A DNA stretch of 64,000 nucleotides from J029 sp964482495 (lineage in GTDB: Bacteria > Planctomycetota > UBA1135). The notes under the pieces were generated by a model, which did no database searches, was not told the origin of the DNA, and saw nothing but the letters and a program-made list of their open reading frames with translations. The DNA is taken from NCBI GenBank assembly GCA_964482495.1, contig CAYZXS010000011.1, positions 1 to 64,000 of the forward strand, in the 5' to 3' direction. How positions within the stretch are numbered: position 1 is the stretch's first letter; each line of letters starts with the position of its first letter. Below, piece after piece: positions 63,563-64,000 of this stretch. Position numbers and translations under genes: made by a program.

Positions 63563-64000
63563 ATGGCAACCCGCAAATTAGGTAAGGGACTGGACAGTCT
63601 TCTTTCAACCCAGCACGCCAAGGAAAGCAAGCCTCAGGGCGGCGCGAGCTGGATCCCGGTCGGGAATCTGACCCCAAACCGGGTGCAGCCTCGGCAGGAC
63701 CTGAAACGGGGCATGGAGCAGCTGGCCGAGTCGATTCGCCGGCACGGCATCATGCAGCCGATCGTCGTGACGGCGCTCGAGGGCGACCGATACGAGATCC
63801 TGGCTGGAGAGCGCCGCTGGCGTGCCGCGCAAATGGCTGGCCTGAAGAGCGTTCCGGTCCTCGTCCGCGAGGCCACCCGGAGTGACGCGGAGCGCCTGGA
63901 GCTTGCCCTGATCGAGAATATCCAGCGGGAGGACCTGGATCCGATCGAGCGCGCCAAGGCCTGCCAGCGGTTGCTGGCCGATTACGAGTTGACTCAGGAG
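63563..64000 (+). CDS. parB: Chromosome partitioning protein ParB (partial, cut by window end)
   Basis: The first 146 residues of ParB/Spo0J: MATRKLGKGLDSLLS (ParA-activating basic N-terminus), VGNLTPNRVQPRQ, LAESIRRHGIMQPIVV, the CTP-binding EILAGERRWRAAQMAG (GERRxRA) and ELALIENIQREDLDPIERA (ENxQR). The DNA-binding and dimer domains lie beyond the window. It is on the opposite strand from parA and about 6 kb from it. Confidence 0.97.
   Translation, partial: MATRKLGKGLDSLLSTQHAKESKPQGGASWIPVGNLTPNRVQPRQDLKRGMEQLAESIRRHGIMQPIVVTALEGDRYEILAGERRWRAAQMAGLKSVPVLVREATRSDAERLELALIENIQREDLDPIERAKACQRLLADYELTQE

Overview
The window is a dense, very GC-rich bacterial chromosome segment. It covers the replication-origin neighbourhood (parB start, sigma factor, parA, dnaA, dnaN, dciA, gyrB) plus about 50 kb of housekeeping and accessory genes. 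Outer-membrane proteins, lipoproteins, an LpoB-type PBP activator and a GyrB with the long C-terminal insert indicate a diderm. Sulfatase-like genes, DUF3299, a bifunctional aldolase/SDR and secreted lectin-type proteins sharing a C-terminal beta domain fit an uncultured Planctomycetota-like lineage. That placement is inference; no rRNA is present to confirm it. Four runs of exactly 100 N (22953, 27920, 57307, 62494) look like scaffold joins of a metagenome-type assembly, so genes crossing them have unknown true length.

Layout. 1-2.9 kb: metal/cofactor ABC importer genes around an outer-membrane barrel. 2.9-6.7 kb: phosphate module (phoB, phoR, Na/Pi symporter, PhoU-like protein) with 11-bp repeats resembling PHO boxes. 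6.8-9.1 kb: sulfatase-fold membrane protein, Trm112-like and HIT proteins. 9.2-11.8 kb: three-lipoprotein operon (COG3014-like, DUF1425, LpoB). 12-15.8 kb: a Clp-type protein that has lost its catalytic residues, with FHA and FIST partners. 15.8-24.9 kb: sugar aldolase/dehydrogenase, DUF3299 lipoprotein, DUF1697, M50 protease, Fe-S protein, RsgA, VOC lipoprotein, CBS/DUF21 protein. 24.9-29 kb: AAA ATPase with an AT-rich leader beside a truncated molybdopterin oxidoreductase, then an ABC exporter pair. 29-35.4 kb: HAD-ECH fusion, secreted lectin, PD-(D/E)XK nuclease, membrane protein and a TlpA-like protein with an in-frame UGA. 35.4-38 kb: purH and prfB (with the programmed frameshift). 38.1-44.8 kb: a cyanophycin operon (iadA, cphB, cphA, Mur-ligase companion). 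44.8-49.4 kb: DHH protein, HD hydrolase, rpiA, feoAB. 49.4-64 kb: gyrB-dciA-dnaN-oriC-dnaA-cysteine desulfurase-parA-(gap)-pyrF-DUF502-hemW-sigma, then parB.

The most notable observation is the TlpA/ResA-like thioredoxin at 34356-35333. The first cysteine codon of its WCGPC active site is UGA, the frame stays open for 262 further codons, and a stem-loop with a GUU apical loop lies 30 nt downstream, in the window expected for a bacterial SECIS. This supports a selenocysteine-containing (UGPC) secreted thioredoxin. UGA is an ordinary stop elsewhere in the window. Other items worth attention are the degenerate Clp/FHA/FIST cluster, the cyanophycin synthesis-degradation operon with its Mur-ligase companion, a stop-to-stop 70-bp inverted repeat, and a REP-like repeat found exactly behind two stop codons.
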